Below are positions 18,558 through 28,076 of a stretch of DNA of 64,000 nucleotides, one piece after another. The stretch is from Bryobacteraceae bacterium (GTDB lineage Bacteria > Acidobacteriota > Terriglobia > Bryobacterales > Bryobacteraceae): contig BPGD01000001.1 of NCBI GenBank assembly GCA_026002855.1, positions 310,001 to 374,000 on the forward strand, read 5' to 3'. The position numbers were made by a program, and so were the translations under genes. The notes below the pieces were generated by a model. That model worked only from the letters and a program-made list of their open reading frames with translations, ran no database searches and had not been told where the DNA came from. The stretch's first letter is position 1. Each line of letters begins with the position of its first letter.

Positions 18558-18627
18558 CTCACCTCACCCCCACCCCCGCCTCGTTCCCCGCCTTCTCCCC
18601 TGCCCCCACCTGCACCGCCGCCCACCC
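18557..18627. repeat. 71-bp direct repeat, copy 1
   Basis: These 71 bases are identical to 20141-20211. Copy 1 sits at the GTG start of the broken GT39 gene and contains a second copy of the last 23 codons plus stop of the beta-helix protein gene. Similarity stops abruptly at 18628. Confidence 0.95.
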
Positions 18628-18680
18628 AGCAGAACATGGGCTGCTCGAGCGCCTCCGGGCTGCGGACCACGCCCGTCTGA

Positions 18681-20090
18681 TCATCTTATGATCCGATCAA
18701 CATCTGGATCCTTCATCCTACCGACAAACATTTCGATCCCGAGAATTGTCTGCATCACGACAAACAGATCCACCGGGCTCCTCTGTCGTGGATCTCCGAC
18801 ATCAACCAATGCGTTCACGACAATGGTGTACAAGATGAGTCCAGCAAGGCTCGCATAAAGCACATATCGCCGGCGATCCTGCTCAACTACCAGCGGCAAT
18901 GACACATCCTTGCGCTTGAACCGGACGAACGCCCAAACACAGAAATCGTGTGCCAGTCTGCCCCCGACCATCCACAGTTGCAGGAGCCAGGCGCCAATCA
19001 CAAGGAAGTGGACGCCTGTCCAGAGAATCTGTCGAATCCCGTGCTGCCCCGCCAACCGCGTGACATACGGAAAGAGAGAACTAACAAGTGCTCTTCCAAC
19101 CGCAGCGAGGTACTCGAGTGGATTCTGAAGAATCAGCTCCATGTTCAGCCGTGCAAGCCTCTTGGCCAGCTCAACATCATTGAGACTTGTAACGGCTTTC
19201 AACATTGCCCATTGGTCCCACTGATATTGGAGGGCAGTGTGGGATTTTCCTCTCACTAGGCCACGATTTCGTCCTTCGATCAGCGCGCTGCGTAGCGGCT
19301 CCCATTTCATCTCGGCCCGTTCCACAAAGAGCGCCGTTCGATTACATAGGTTCCCCCCGAGAGCGTAAGTCAGTCCGAAATAGCCGTGGTGTTTGTAGTT
19401 CCAGGTGCATAGAGCGAGAATTGGCACTAACCCTAGGGCCGGACCGCATGCGACGCACCGAGTCCACCATTTCCCACCCTCAGTGGGACCCAGCCGCGTA
19501 AGCGTTGCAATCCCGAACAGACTAAGGACCACCGGCAGAAGTTGATAGGCCGGTCGCACCATCGCGGCAAAGGCTGCAAAAAGACCAGCAAACATTGCGA
19601 AGGTAAGTGAGCGCGTTCTCAGTGAAAACCACAATAGCGCCGTTGTTGCAACCAGGCTAAACTGAGCCACATTTTCAGTTAGTAGAATCCCAGCCGACTG
19701 CACATACAGCGGCAGCCCCATCAGCCCTGCAAATACAATCCTCAGCCGGGCGCCAAGACCCACTTCTCCCATCAGCCAGACTCCGAGCACTGTCGCCACC
19801 CCATGCAGCAATAGCCCTACCCAGACAATGGTCTTGGACGGGGGCAATCCGCAGAGCCATAGCAGAATCGGGTAACCTGGCGTCCTGAAGAACGGCCTAT
19901 CGAACTCACCGGACTGGATGCTCTCCGCCACCTCGATATATCCCCTCGAGTCACCGGCCAAAACAGGAGCGTCGTGCCAAGTCAAACCATAAAATAGAGT
20001 CGCCGCAGCCATGAGGGCGGCCGCGCCGAGAATGACCTTGTCAGCGGCACAAACCTTGACAATTCTTTTTATTCCATTCATCCACGCCAC
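18681..20090 (-). CDS. ArnT/GT39-like integral membrane glycosyltransferase
   Basis: A 469-residue protein with about 10-12 hydrophobic helices. The first periplasmic loop has DSRGYIEVAESIQSGEFDRPF and FFRTPGYPILLW, the acidic motif and RxPGYP signature of lipid-linked-sugar-dependent transferases. Its base composition is visibly lower in GC than both neighbours, and it lies between two copies of a 71-bp direct repeat, so it looks inserted between the beta-helix gene and the broken GT39 gene, which is of the same general type. Expected to transfer a sugar from a polyprenyl-phosphate donor at the periplasmic face; the substrate is unknown. Confidence 0.7.
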   Translation of the reverse strand: MAWMNGIKRIVKVCAADKVILGAAALMAAATLFYGLTWHDAPVLAGDSRGYIEVAESIQSGEFDRPFFRTPGYPILLWLCGLPPSKTIVWVGLLLHGVATVLGVWLMGEVGLGARLRIVFAGLMGLPLYVQSAGILLTENVAQFSLVATTALLWFSLRTRSLTFAMFAGLFAAFAAMVRPAYQLLPVVLSLFGIATLTRLGPTEGGKWWTRCVACGPALGLVPILALCTWNYKHHGYFGLTYALGGNLCNRTALFVERAEMKWEPLRSALIEGRNRGLVRGKSHTALQYQWDQWAMLKAVTSLNDVELAKRLARLNMELILQNPLEYLAAVGRALVSSLFPYVTRLAGQHGIRQILWTGVHFLVIGAWLLQLWMVGGRLAHDFCVWAFVRFKRKDVSLPLVVEQDRRRYVLYASLAGLILYTIVVNALVDVGDPRQRSPVDLFVVMQTILGIEMFVGRMKDPDVDRIIR

Positions 20091-20140
20091 CTCAAACAGA
20101 CTACGTTTCGGCTTTCGCGCCCGTATGAAACTCGCGCCCC

Positions 20141-20211
20141 CCTCACCTCACCCCCACCCCCGCCTCGTTCCCCGCCTTCTCCCCTGCCCCCACCTGCACC
20201 GCCGCCCACCC
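20141..20211. repeat. 71-bp direct repeat, copy 2
   Basis: Identical to 18557-18627. This copy is the genuine 3' end (stop codon at 20143-20145 and preceding codons) of the beta-helix protein gene. Confidence 0.95.
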
Positions 20212-22296
20212 CGGCGCCACCCCCGCCGGCCATCCCACCCGCACCCAGTCCACCCCCGGATACTCAGCCCGCTCCACACCCCGCACCTCCGCCGCCTGCC
20301 CCCCGACCCGCGCCCACACCCTCTCCGCCCGCCGCAGCCCCGTCGCCAACAGCCCCAGCTCCTCACCCCGCGCCCCCTCCACCTCCACCGCCTGGCACCC
20401 CCCAGGCCCGCACCGCGCCAGCGCCTCCACGGTGCCGTCCCGGTACCTCACCCACCCCAGCACTGCCCCCCGCCCGCTCCCGTCCAGTGTGAACAGCCCC
20501 GGCGCGCTCCGCTCCACCAGCACCCCGCCCGCCTCCGTGGCCGGCTCCCCCTCCCGGATCAGCCGCACCTGCGCCCACCCGGTCGCGCACTCCTCAGGCA
20601 CTTCCCACGTGATCCATTCCCTCGTGATCGCCGCCACCCGCACCCACGCCTGCCCGCCCTCGCCGTCCGTGACGTGGACTCGCACCCCGCCCAGCTCATA
20701 CCCGAACGGCGCCGCCCCGGCGACCGGCTCCCCCGAAAAATAGCCTGCCGGCAACTCCGTCCGCATCAGCGCGCCGGGCGCGCCCGCCAGCCCCTCCTCG
20801 GGTGCCGCCGCCAGCGCCGTCTTTCGCGCCGTTCCGCGCTCCAGCGTCAGCACGAAGACGCCAAATTCGGGAAACGTCGCCGGCCGCAGCGGCCCCTCCT
20901 CGCCCACCGGCGCCGCCGCCGTCCAGCCCGTCATACGCACCTTCAGCGGCCGCCCGTCCCAGATGCCCGTCTCGAATTCCTCAAAATAATTCTGCACGTT
21001 CCGCAGCGTCCACCGGTCCCCCGCCTGCGGGTTCATCACGGAAAGATCCACTTCCACCGCATCCCGCTTCGGCCAGTTATAAATCACCACATGCGCCCGG
21101 TTCGGCTCGTAAAAGTTCCGCCGCACAAACACCTTCGGCTCCGGCGGCCGTCCATCCGGATACACCGCCAGCCGGCCGTCCCGGTCGAACCCCGCCTCCT
21201 GCCATGCCGCAAACGAATAGGTCTTCGCCCCCGTCATGCCCGGCTCCAGCACGCTCACCACCGCCTGCTCCGGCCGCCCGGCGATATACGTGTTGCCCGC
21301 AAAGACAGACTCCTTCAGCGCGTGCCCCTCGGCGAGGGTCACCCCAATCAGATTCCCCCCTTGGCCCGGCCGCAGGAACGTGTTGCCTTCCGCCGTCACC
21401 CGATCCCATCCCTGCCCCGCGGAAACGAAAACCGGAAAATAATTTCCCCGCAGCGTCAGGTTCTCGTTCTGCCGGTTCGTGTACGAAAACTCCGCCGTAT
21501 TTCCATACAGCATGTTTTCCACCGCTACAATGTTTTTCAGCGGCGCCCCGCCGCCCACCAGCCACCGGCCGTTGAAATTCACGTTTCCTTCCAGCCGGAA
21601 ATTGTTCAATGCTGAATTCGCAGACCCGTACAGTTGCAGGTTGCTCCAGTACGAGTTGAAAATGATGTTTTCCCGCAGGATCTTCTCCCCCGTTGCATTC
21701 TGCGTGTAGATCCCCGGCCCGTGCCACCGGTCCGGCCCTTTCCACCCGTTGTTGAAGATGATCGTCCCGTACAGTTCCATGTCCGGGATGTTCTTGCTCT
21801 GCCCGACCGCCGTCCCCGCATCATGCACGATGCAATTGATCACCTTCGTATTCCGCCCTGCCATGGAAATGCCTCCGCCCCGGTCCTGCGGGTTGTTGTT
21901 CCCGGCGATCGTCGACGACCGGTTCGGGTCCGTATTGGTCACCTCCAGGCCCCAGTACCACGCCCACTCGCCCTCGATCGTCAGCACCGTCTTCGGCGAA
22001 AACCCGCGCCCGTCCAGCACCACCCGCTCGCCCGGATACGCCCGCAGCACCACCGGCTTGCCCGGCGCGCCCTTCAGCCGCGACACAAACGCCCCGTTGT
22101 ACACCCCTTTCCGCACCCAGACGGTATCCATCGGCGCAATCATCGGGTGCGGCTTCAGCGCTGCCTCCAGGCTCCACGGCCTCTCCTTCGACCCGTCCCC
22201 CGCCGCCGTCCCGTCTGGCGCCACATACCACTCCCGCCCCAGCGCCAGCCCGGCCAGCACCGCCAGCAGCGCCGCGCTACTCCAGAGCCTTTTCAT
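20143..22296 (-). CDS. Secreted right-handed beta-helix protein with Solibacter-type C-terminal domain
   Basis: With the start at 22296 the product is 717 residues: signal peptide (MKRLWSSAALLAVLAGLALG), then REWYVAPDGTAAGDGSKERPW, the usual opening of pectate-lyase-like beta-helix proteins, and a helical-repeat body to about residue 480 (VLDGRG, NTKVINCIVHDAG, LRGNYFPVF). The last 210 residues form an immunoglobulin-like domain resembling the TIGR03437 C-terminal domain abundant in Solibacter (SAPGLFTLDGSGRGA, LLATGLRRAE). The start is supported by GAGGAGG upstream and a 20-base overlap with the preceding GT4 gene. Probably degrades or binds an exopolysaccharide, perhaps the product of this locus. 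No catalytic triad is claimed. Confidence 0.8.
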   Translation of the reverse strand: MKRLWSSAALLAVLAGLALGREWYVAPDGTAAGDGSKERPWSLEAALKPHPMIAPMDTVWVRKGVYNGAFVSRLKGAPGKPVVLRAYPGERVVLDGRGFSPKTVLTIEGEWAWYWGLEVTNTDPNRSSTIAGNNNPQDRGGGISMAGRNTKVINCIVHDAGTAVGQSKNIPDMELYGTIIFNNGWKGPDRWHGPGIYTQNATGEKILRENIIFNSYWSNLQLYGSANSALNNFRLEGNVNFNGRWLVGGGAPLKNIVAVENMLYGNTAEFSYTNRQNENLTLRGNYFPVFVSAGQGWDRVTAEGNTFLRPGQGGNLIGVTLAEGHALKESVFAGNTYIAGRPEQAVVSVLEPGMTGAKTYSFAAWQEAGFDRDGRLAVYPDGRPPEPKVFVRRNFYEPNRAHVVIYNWPKRDAVEVDLSVMNPQAGDRWTLRNVQNYFEEFETGIWDGRPLKVRMTGWTAAAPVGEEGPLRPATFPEFGVFVLTLERGTARKTALAAAPEEGLAGAPGALMRTELPAGYFSGEPVAGAAPFGYELGGVRVHVTDGEGGQAWVRVAAITREWITWEVPEECATGWAQVRLIREGEPATEAGGVLVERSAPGLFTLDGSGRGAVLGWVRYRDGTVEALARCGPGGCQAVEVEGARGEELGLLATGLRRAERVWARVGGQAAEVRGVERAEYPGVDWVRVGWPAGVAPGWAAVQVGAGEKAGNEAGVGVR

Positions 22297-23368
22297 ACGC
22301 CTCCTCGATCCTCTCCAGCACCGCCTCCCGGCTCCACCGCGCCCGCACCCGCTCCCGCAACTTCCCGCCGGCCCGCACGCGCTCCTCCGGATCCCGCAGC
22401 AAGGCCAGCACCGCCTCCGCCAACGCCGCATCGTCGCCCACGCGCACCACCGGCCCCACCCCGTCCAGCACCGCCCGGCAGGCGCCCGCGTCCGTGCACA
22501 CCGCCGCCAGGCCCGCCTCCCCATACTCGAGCAGCGCCACCGGCAGCCCCTCGCTCGCCGAACTCAACACCCCCACATCGCACCCCGCCAGCACCGCCCC
22601 CACGTCCCGCCGCGGACCCAGAAACGTCACATTCGCCGCCAGCCCCAGCTCCTCCACCAGCCGCCGCACCTCCGCTCCATGGCCCTCCGTCCCGCACGCC
22701 CCTACCACCAGCAGGTGCGCCCTGGGCTCCTCGCGCACGATCCGCGCCATCGCCCGCAGCATCGTCGTGTAGTCTTTCTGCGGACGCACGTTCGCCACCT
22801 GCACCAGCCGGTAACCCGCCGTTCCCGGCAGCCCGCTCGCCGGCTCGCCAATCCCCCGCGTGGCAAAGTTTCCCACCACAAAGACCCGCTCAGCGGACAC
22901 CCCCAGCCGCTCCCGGCTCCATCGTGCCAGCTCCTCGTTCACCGCCAGCACCGCCGCCATCCGCCGCCGCACCATCCGGTAAGGCCAGCTCGAACGTGCG
23001 TGGATCAGCCCCCCATAGTGGTCGTGCCAAACCACGCGCACCTCCCGCCGCCCCGCGCTCGCCGCTGCCGCCGCAAACAGCGCCGTCCCGTGCGCGTGCA
23101 GAATGCGAATGCCCCGCTGCTCCACCTCCTGCCGCAGCCGCCACAGCGCCGCGGCATCGAACCGCCACCGCCGCCCCAGATTCACGAATCCGACCCGCGC
23201 GTCCAGCTCCTCCCGTAACGGCCCGCTGCGCCGCGTCGCGCACACCGCCACCACCCGGCCCCGCTCCGCCATCGCGTTCGCCAGTTGAACACACATCCGC
23301 TCCGCCCCGCCCGCCTCCAGCGTGTCCACCAGGTGCATCACCGGCGCTGTCCGCCCCGTCATGCTCAA
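22277..23368 (-). CDS. Glycosyltransferase family 4
   Basis: A 363-residue GT-B glycosyltransferase. It has the acceptor-side VMHLVDTLEAGGAERM of the GT4 group near the N-terminus and the donor-site motif VLSSASEGLPVALLEYGEAGLA (E-x7-E) near residue 272. It shares a 4-base overlap with the upstream GT4 gene and overlaps the beta-helix gene by 20 bases, so expression is coupled. Probably cytoplasmic, at the membrane, adding one residue of the repeat unit; the sugar is unknown. Confidence 0.9.
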   Translation of the reverse strand: MSMTGRTAPVMHLVDTLEAGGAERMCVQLANAMAERGRVVAVCATRRSGPLREELDARVGFVNLGRRWRFDAAALWRLRQEVEQRGIRILHAHGTALFAAAAASAGRREVRVVWHDHYGGLIHARSSWPYRMVRRRMAAVLAVNEELARWSRERLGVSAERVFVVGNFATRGIGEPASGLPGTAGYRLVQVANVRPQKDYTTMLRAMARIVREEPRAHLLVVGACGTEGHGAEVRRLVEELGLAANVTFLGPRRDVGAVLAGCDVGVLSSASEGLPVALLEYGEAGLAAVCTDAGACRAVLDGVGPVVRVGDDAALAEAVLALLRDPEERVRAGGKLRERVRARWSREAVLERIEEAYEKALE

Positions 23369-24531
23369 CCCGCCTCCACGGGCTCTTTCACCGCCACTCC
23401 CAATCGCTCCCGAAGCACGCGCACGATCTCCGCCCTCACGCCTTCAATCGAGTACTGCAAACCGAACTCCCGGCATCGCCGCTGCCTCGCCCGCCGCTCC
23501 TCCTCCGGCTCATCCATCAGCCGCGCCACCGCCCGCGCCAGCCCTTCAGGATCATTCGGACTCACGGTCTCCCCGCGCCCCTCGCCCAGCATCCAGTCCG
23601 TCAGCCCGCCCCTCGTCGCCACGCAGGGGACCCCGAACGCCATCGCCTCCACCAGCACCTTCGGCCAGCCTTCGGAAAGCGATGGCAGCACCAGTAGATC
23701 CGCCTGCTCGTACATCCCTAGCAGCCGCTCAAACCCCATCCCGCCGTGGAAGCGCACCGCCCCGTCCAGGCCCTGCCGCAGCACAAGCTCCTCCAGCCGC
23801 TGCCGCTCCGGCCCCTCGCCAATCACGTCCAGCCGCACCGCGCGGCCATGGCCCCGGAGCGCCCCCGCCGCCCGGATCGCCGCTTCCGCCCCCTTGGCCG
23901 CCGTCAGCCGCCCCACAAACAGCACCCGCCAGGGCGCCCCGGCCTCCCGGCGCCGGCAGGCGCGCCGCGCCCGCTCCAGGTCTGCCTGCCCCATCGCCGA
24001 ATTGAACATCGGCGCCACCGGCCCGCGCGCCTCCTCGGGCGGAATATAGGCGAGCACCACCCCGCGCCGCCACCACCACGACCCCAGCAGCCACCGCTGG
24101 AAAGCAAAACTCCACGGCTCGCCCCCGTACGCCCCCCACCGCCCCGCATACTTCGCCACATGCGGCCTCCCGGCCAGCGGAGCCAGAACCGCCCCGGCCA
24201 GCCCTACGTTTCCGGGACACCGCACCTGCACCACCTCCGCCTGCCGCATCTCCCGCCACAGCACCCGCATCCACACTGGCAGCGCCGCCAGCAGCCGGAG
24301 CTTCCTTCTGACTCCGGCCCCGCCTCTCTCCTCCAGCCCCGCCAGACGGACATTCCCCGCGCGAAGCGGCCGCAGGTCCCCCGGCCACGCCCCGCGCCCC
24401 TCCGGCGCCACAATCACGACTTCGTCAAACAGCGCCGCCCATTGGTCAATTTCCGCCGCATACGGCCCATACGCCCACAGCCGCCCCTCCCGCCGCCAGT
24501 GAGCCACATGAGACACGATCACAAGGCGCAC
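23365..24531 (-). CDS. Glycosyltransferase family 4
   Basis: A 388-residue GT-B enzyme. The nucleotide-sugar site is visible as RVLFVGRLTAAKGAE (about residue 210) and PSLSEGWPKVLVEAMAFG (about 290), the standard E-x7-E pattern. Its ATG overlaps the next gene's start region by 4 bases. The upstream GT4 gene stops 5 bases before its start codon. Part of a run of three GT4 genes at the distal end of the exopolysaccharide locus. Confidence 0.9.
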   Translation of the reverse strand: MRLVIVSHVAHWRREGRLWAYGPYAAEIDQWAALFDEVVIVAPEGRGAWPGDLRPLRAGNVRLAGLEERGGAGVRRKLRLLAALPVWMRVLWREMRQAEVVQVRCPGNVGLAGAVLAPLAGRPHVAKYAGRWGAYGGEPWSFAFQRWLLGSWWWRRGVVLAYIPPEEARGPVAPMFNSAMGQADLERARRACRRREAGAPWRVLFVGRLTAAKGAEAAIRAAGALRGHGRAVRLDVIGEGPERQRLEELVLRQGLDGAVRFHGGMGFERLLGMYEQADLLVLPSLSEGWPKVLVEAMAFGVPCVATRGGLTDWMLGEGRGETVSPNDPEGLARAVARLMDEPEEERRARQRRCREFGLQYSIEGVRAEIVRVLRERLGVAVKEPVEAG

Positions 24532-24535
24532 GCAC

Positions 24536-25678
24536 TCACCCTTCCGCCAGCACCCGGCGGTAAAATCCCAGATTTTTTTCCACCATCACCGCCGCGGAGA
24601 AGTCTTCTTCAATCCGCCTCCGCGCCGCCCGGCCCAGCCGGTACCGAAGATCCGGGTCGCGGAGAAGACGGACAATGGCCGATGCCAGCTCCTGAGGCTG
24701 GCGCGGATCACACAGCAGACCTTCCACTCCGTCCCGGATCACCTCCGGCCCAGGCCCCAGCCGCGACGCCACCACCGCCTTCCCCATCGCCATTCCTTCC
24801 AGCCAGGCCATCGGCATCGCTTCCATCAACGACGGATACACGCACACGGCCGCCCGCGCCAGCAGCGCCGGCATCTGATCATACGGAACCGGTCCGGCAA
24901 ACTCCACCCGGCCCCGCGTGGTCTCATCCATCAGGCGCTCCAGATGACCCCGGAACGACCCGCCGTATCTGACATCGGCCTGATCCCGCCCTGCCACCAC
25001 AAGGCGCGCCGCGGGTTGCTCGGCAAGAATCTTCGGAAATGCCTGGATCAGGAAATGAATTCCCTTTTTCTCGCAGATTGTCCCGGCAAAGACGACCAGA
25101 TTTTCCTCCTCTTGCGCTGTTTCACATGGGCAGAATCGCACCGGGTCGACGAAATTGGGAAGGATCTCAATTTGCCGGCTGCCCAGCCCTAGTAGATGCC
25201 TCGTCGTCTCCGCCACATACCGGCTCACCGCGCACACCGCGTCCGCCTGCCGGAAGGACCGCCGCTCCTGCCACCCGCGCCACAACGCCGGCTGCCTGCC
25301 CAGAGTCACCGCGAAGAAGTGGTGCCCCCCGTGCATGCGGATGACTTTCTTGACGCCATCCAACGGGCCCACCGCCGCAAAGGCGTTTTCCTGCCCCTCC
25401 ACCAGATCCAGACCATCCTGCTCACACAGCTCGCGCAGCTTCCGGGTCACCTTCCATCCGTTCCGCACAAACCGCGTGTACGGCGTCCGGGCCGCCGCCA
25501 GTCGCCACACCCGCACCCCCTGGTCGTCCTCCAGGGCGTCCCGCTCCACCGGATACACACCCACGACATCGACATGCACGCCGGCCCGCACCAGCGCCCG
25601 CCCGAGCGCCTGCGTGAACGTCCCGATCCCCCCGCCCCGGTGCGGCGGATATTCCGAACAGAGAAAGGCGATTCTCAT
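24536..25678 (-). CDS. Glycosyltransferase family 4
   Basis: With the start at 25678 the product is 380 residues, opening MRIAFLCSEYPPHRGGGIGT, the canonical GT4 acceptor-domain start with the Gly-rich loop. Donor-site residues appear in VVFAGTICEKKGIHFL and YPSLMEAMPMAWLEGMAMG (E-x7-E). A GTG 12 bases further upstream is an alternative start overlapping the preceding gene; the ATG gives the family-typical N-terminus. The preceding GT2 gene ends 4 bases upstream. Composition is intermediate between the GC-rich downstream genes and the lower-GC island beginning just upstream. Confidence 0.88.
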   Translation of the reverse strand: MRIAFLCSEYPPHRGGGIGTFTQALGRALVRAGVHVDVVGVYPVERDALEDDQGVRVWRLAAARTPYTRFVRNGWKVTRKLRELCEQDGLDLVEGQENAFAAVGPLDGVKKVIRMHGGHHFFAVTLGRQPALWRGWQERRSFRQADAVCAVSRYVAETTRHLLGLGSRQIEILPNFVDPVRFCPCETAQEEENLVVFAGTICEKKGIHFLIQAFPKILAEQPAARLVVAGRDQADVRYGGSFRGHLERLMDETTRGRVEFAGPVPYDQMPALLARAAVCVYPSLMEAMPMAWLEGMAMGKAVVASRLGPGPEVIRDGVEGLLCDPRQPQELASAIVRLLRDPDLRYRLGRAARRRIEEDFSAAVMVEKNLGFYRRVLAEG

Positions 25679-25682
25679 AGGC

Positions 25683-26678
25683 TCATTCACCGCGCAGGCG
25701 CAAAAGCCACCCCTCACAGACGCGATTGACAACGCGTCCGCAAATGCAACGCATTCGATACGGCCAGGCTCTTTCCCAGTGCCAATCCGGTGCCTTGGGG
25801 GCGGCCAGATATCGATCTGAGCGCCCTGCTTCCGGAGCCAAAAGCTCTTCGGGAACCCGGTTCCCCATGTGCCGTACGTAGGCTTTGCAGAGACTCAACC
25901 GCCACATCCCCAGCAGGTCCGCCGGCAGATCCATCCAGCAGTACTCGGAATCCTGCCCCATCGCGGCTCCGCACCGTTCCCTCGGTGCGGCATCGAACAC
26001 CTCGCGCCGGAACGTGCATTGCATGTGCGTCGCTCCGATCAGAGCAACCGCGCACCCATTCCTCACGCCCCATTGCCGCTTCCGTTGATCCGGCCGAATC
26101 AGCGCAGGTGAATTCAGGTCCCTCATGTACAGCTCCAGGTCACTGGGGCTCGCAAGAGCCTCCCGGACCAGCTTTCCTCGCACCGCCGCCCCTAGCCATG
26201 TCGCCGTCGTACACTGCCGCCGGAGGTGCGGAACGGGAAGGGCCGAAACGGCGCCTGCCATCGGGAACGCATTGAAAACGGCCACGGTCGCCTCCAGCCA
26301 GCCCGGCAGAAAAAAAATGTCGGAGTCCGTTAGCGTCACAATCGGCTCATGGGAGCCTCGCACCCCGGCCATCAGCGCATTCACTTTCCCGGCGTTCTCC
26401 CGGAATGCGATCAGCGTGTCAATGTGCCCGCTCCTCCGGTGCCGCTCAATGACCTCGAAAGTTTTTCGCGACGCCGCGTTCACCACCACCGTAATCGCCG
26501 TCTCCTGCCCGCAGGTGGCCCACAAGGAACTCAGGCAAAGATCGAGCACCTCTGCCGATTGCTCGAAATAACCAGAATCCTCGGGAACAAATACCGGCAG
26601 CACAACACGGTGCCACACGGCCGAGCCATTCAGACCCACGTGTCGGAAAGGATTACTTCCTGACCGCGGCATTTGCAC
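25683..26678 (-). CDS. Glycosyltransferase family 2 (GT-A)
   Basis: A 331-residue GT-A glycosyltransferase. The metal-binding motif is LTDSDIFFLPGW (about residues 115-126), preceded by the nucleotide-binding segment ITVVVNAAS. The middle contains GCAVALIGATHMQCTF and the putative catalytic-base region MGQDSEYCWMD. It belongs to the lower-GC island 25.7-29.6 kb. It is separated from the next gene upstream by 237 bases in which I see no credible gene. Function: transfer of one sugar onto a lipid-linked or protein acceptor; specificity unknown. Confidence 0.82.
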   Translation of the reverse strand: MQMPRSGSNPFRHVGLNGSAVWHRVVLPVFVPEDSGYFEQSAEVLDLCLSSLWATCGQETAITVVVNAASRKTFEVIERHRRSGHIDTLIAFRENAGKVNALMAGVRGSHEPIVTLTDSDIFFLPGWLEATVAVFNAFPMAGAVSALPVPHLRRQCTTATWLGAAVRGKLVREALASPSDLELYMRDLNSPALIRPDQRKRQWGVRNGCAVALIGATHMQCTFRREVFDAAPRERCGAAMGQDSEYCWMDLPADLLGMWRLSLCKAYVRHMGNRVPEELLAPEAGRSDRYLAAPKAPDWHWERAWPYRMRCICGRVVNRVCEGWLLRLRGE

Positions 26679-26915
26679 TCACGCCCTGACATCTCGCAAC
26701 TCGCATCGCATATTGATTTGTGATTCCCTCGAACAGCGAACCAGTTCGCATATATCGCACCCAGCCCGCATTTTGCACCTCTCGAGACCACACGCCTCCT
26801 GAATCAAAGGAAAGAACTCACCCATTCCACGGAGAATCACAACAACCCACCACGCCTCTACGCTATCCATGACCGACCTCTTGAAAACGATGCGCGGATT
26901 TCCGAGATAAGACTG

Positions 26916-27908
26916 TCAGCAGGAGCCGCGCACCCTCCTCGAATGCTTCCTGCCAAAATCCAGCATTCCGCACAACGACAGCGGTGCCATGAGCGTCGCC
27001 TTCAGGGCCTTTTTGGCACGCTTTACACCAGGATTCAGAAATAGCGCTCTCCACCTGTCAATTGCGCTGGAAACGTACCTGCCCTTAGCGGCGAACCAGT
27101 TTGCCCTGCTCTCAACCGATATTGCCAATACGGTCCGTCTTGCTTCCGCGTACGCGTCATAAAGACTCCGGTGTTTCGTCACAATGTATTGATAGATCTC
27201 ATAGTCATAACGGGACGCACTAAAATCAAGAGATTGACTCCATTCGTCTCGGCTCACCGGTCGACGCACGTGGTAGAGTTCCTCTTCAACCACCAGAACA
27301 GGAACCCTTCCAGCAACGACTCGAATCCACCACTCGTGATCCTCTCGCCCCATCTTGATAATAGGATGCTCGTCATACAATCCCACATCCCCAAATACAC
27401 TCTTTCTGATCAGTGATCCGGCAGGTAAAAGCGGCTGCGAAACCAATATTTGCGCCACGGTTGGCTGGCTGCATTTCCTCCGCCCGTCACGCCCACCAAA
27501 AAACCGGCCCTGTGGGCACACGATAGGAGCACTGGTCCCCTGCATATAGGTGAGCAATGTCTGGAGACACTCTGCTACAATCCAATCGTCCTCATCCACA
27601 CAGATCACCTTGTCAGCCCGGGCTTCACGAATCCCCGTATTCCTCGCTGCTGCCAGCCCGCGGTTCTCCCGGTGCTCCACGAGCCGGAACCGCGGATCGT
27701 TCATCGACGCCACTGCCGCCCGGATCTCCTCCACCCGCGGCGACCCATCACTCACCACAATGCACTCCCAGTCCGTATGAAGGTCTGCTTCTGAATCGAT
27801 CCCTAGACACTCCGGCAGATACTCCGGCTTGTTGTAAGAAGGCACAATCACACTCACAATCGGCGTGGGCCCATACATGCACGTCGCCTTATCTCCTGAT
27901 TCATTCAT
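26916..27908 (-). CDS. Glycosyltransferase family 2 (GT-A)
   Basis: With the start at 27908 the product is 330 residues. The N-terminal PIVSVIVPSYNKPEYLPECL and the metal-binding VICVDEDDWIV (about residues 90-100) identify a GT2 enzyme. WECIVVSDGSPR lies between them, and a later GREDHEWWIRV carries the putative base (ED). The start is chosen for a GGGAGGGG ribosome-binding site. It lies in the low-GC island. A basic hydrophobic tail follows the catalytic domain. Confidence 0.88.
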   Translation of the reverse strand: MNESGDKATCMYGPTPIVSVIVPSYNKPEYLPECLGIDSEADLHTDWECIVVSDGSPRVEEIRAAVASMNDPRFRLVEHRENRGLAAARNTGIREARADKVICVDEDDWIVAECLQTLLTYMQGTSAPIVCPQGRFFGGRDGRRKCSQPTVAQILVSQPLLPAGSLIRKSVFGDVGLYDEHPIIKMGREDHEWWIRVVAGRVPVLVVEEELYHVRRPVSRDEWSQSLDFSASRYDYEIYQYIVTKHRSLYDAYAEARRTVLAISVESRANWFAAKGRYVSSAIDRWRALFLNPGVKRAKKALKATLMAPLSLCGMLDFGRKHSRRVRGSC

Positions 27909-28076
27909 TGCGCAGGCCCCTCCCTGCCATTCAGCCCACGCGTACACCCACGGAGAAAAAACGCCTCTTTGAACAGCACACCCAAATGCCTCACTTCTGA
28001 CTGCGCGAATGCTACATTCAGAACGGGCGAGCTCCGTTCACTTGACAATCAGGTTTACTCAGTATTCCGCCCTACG

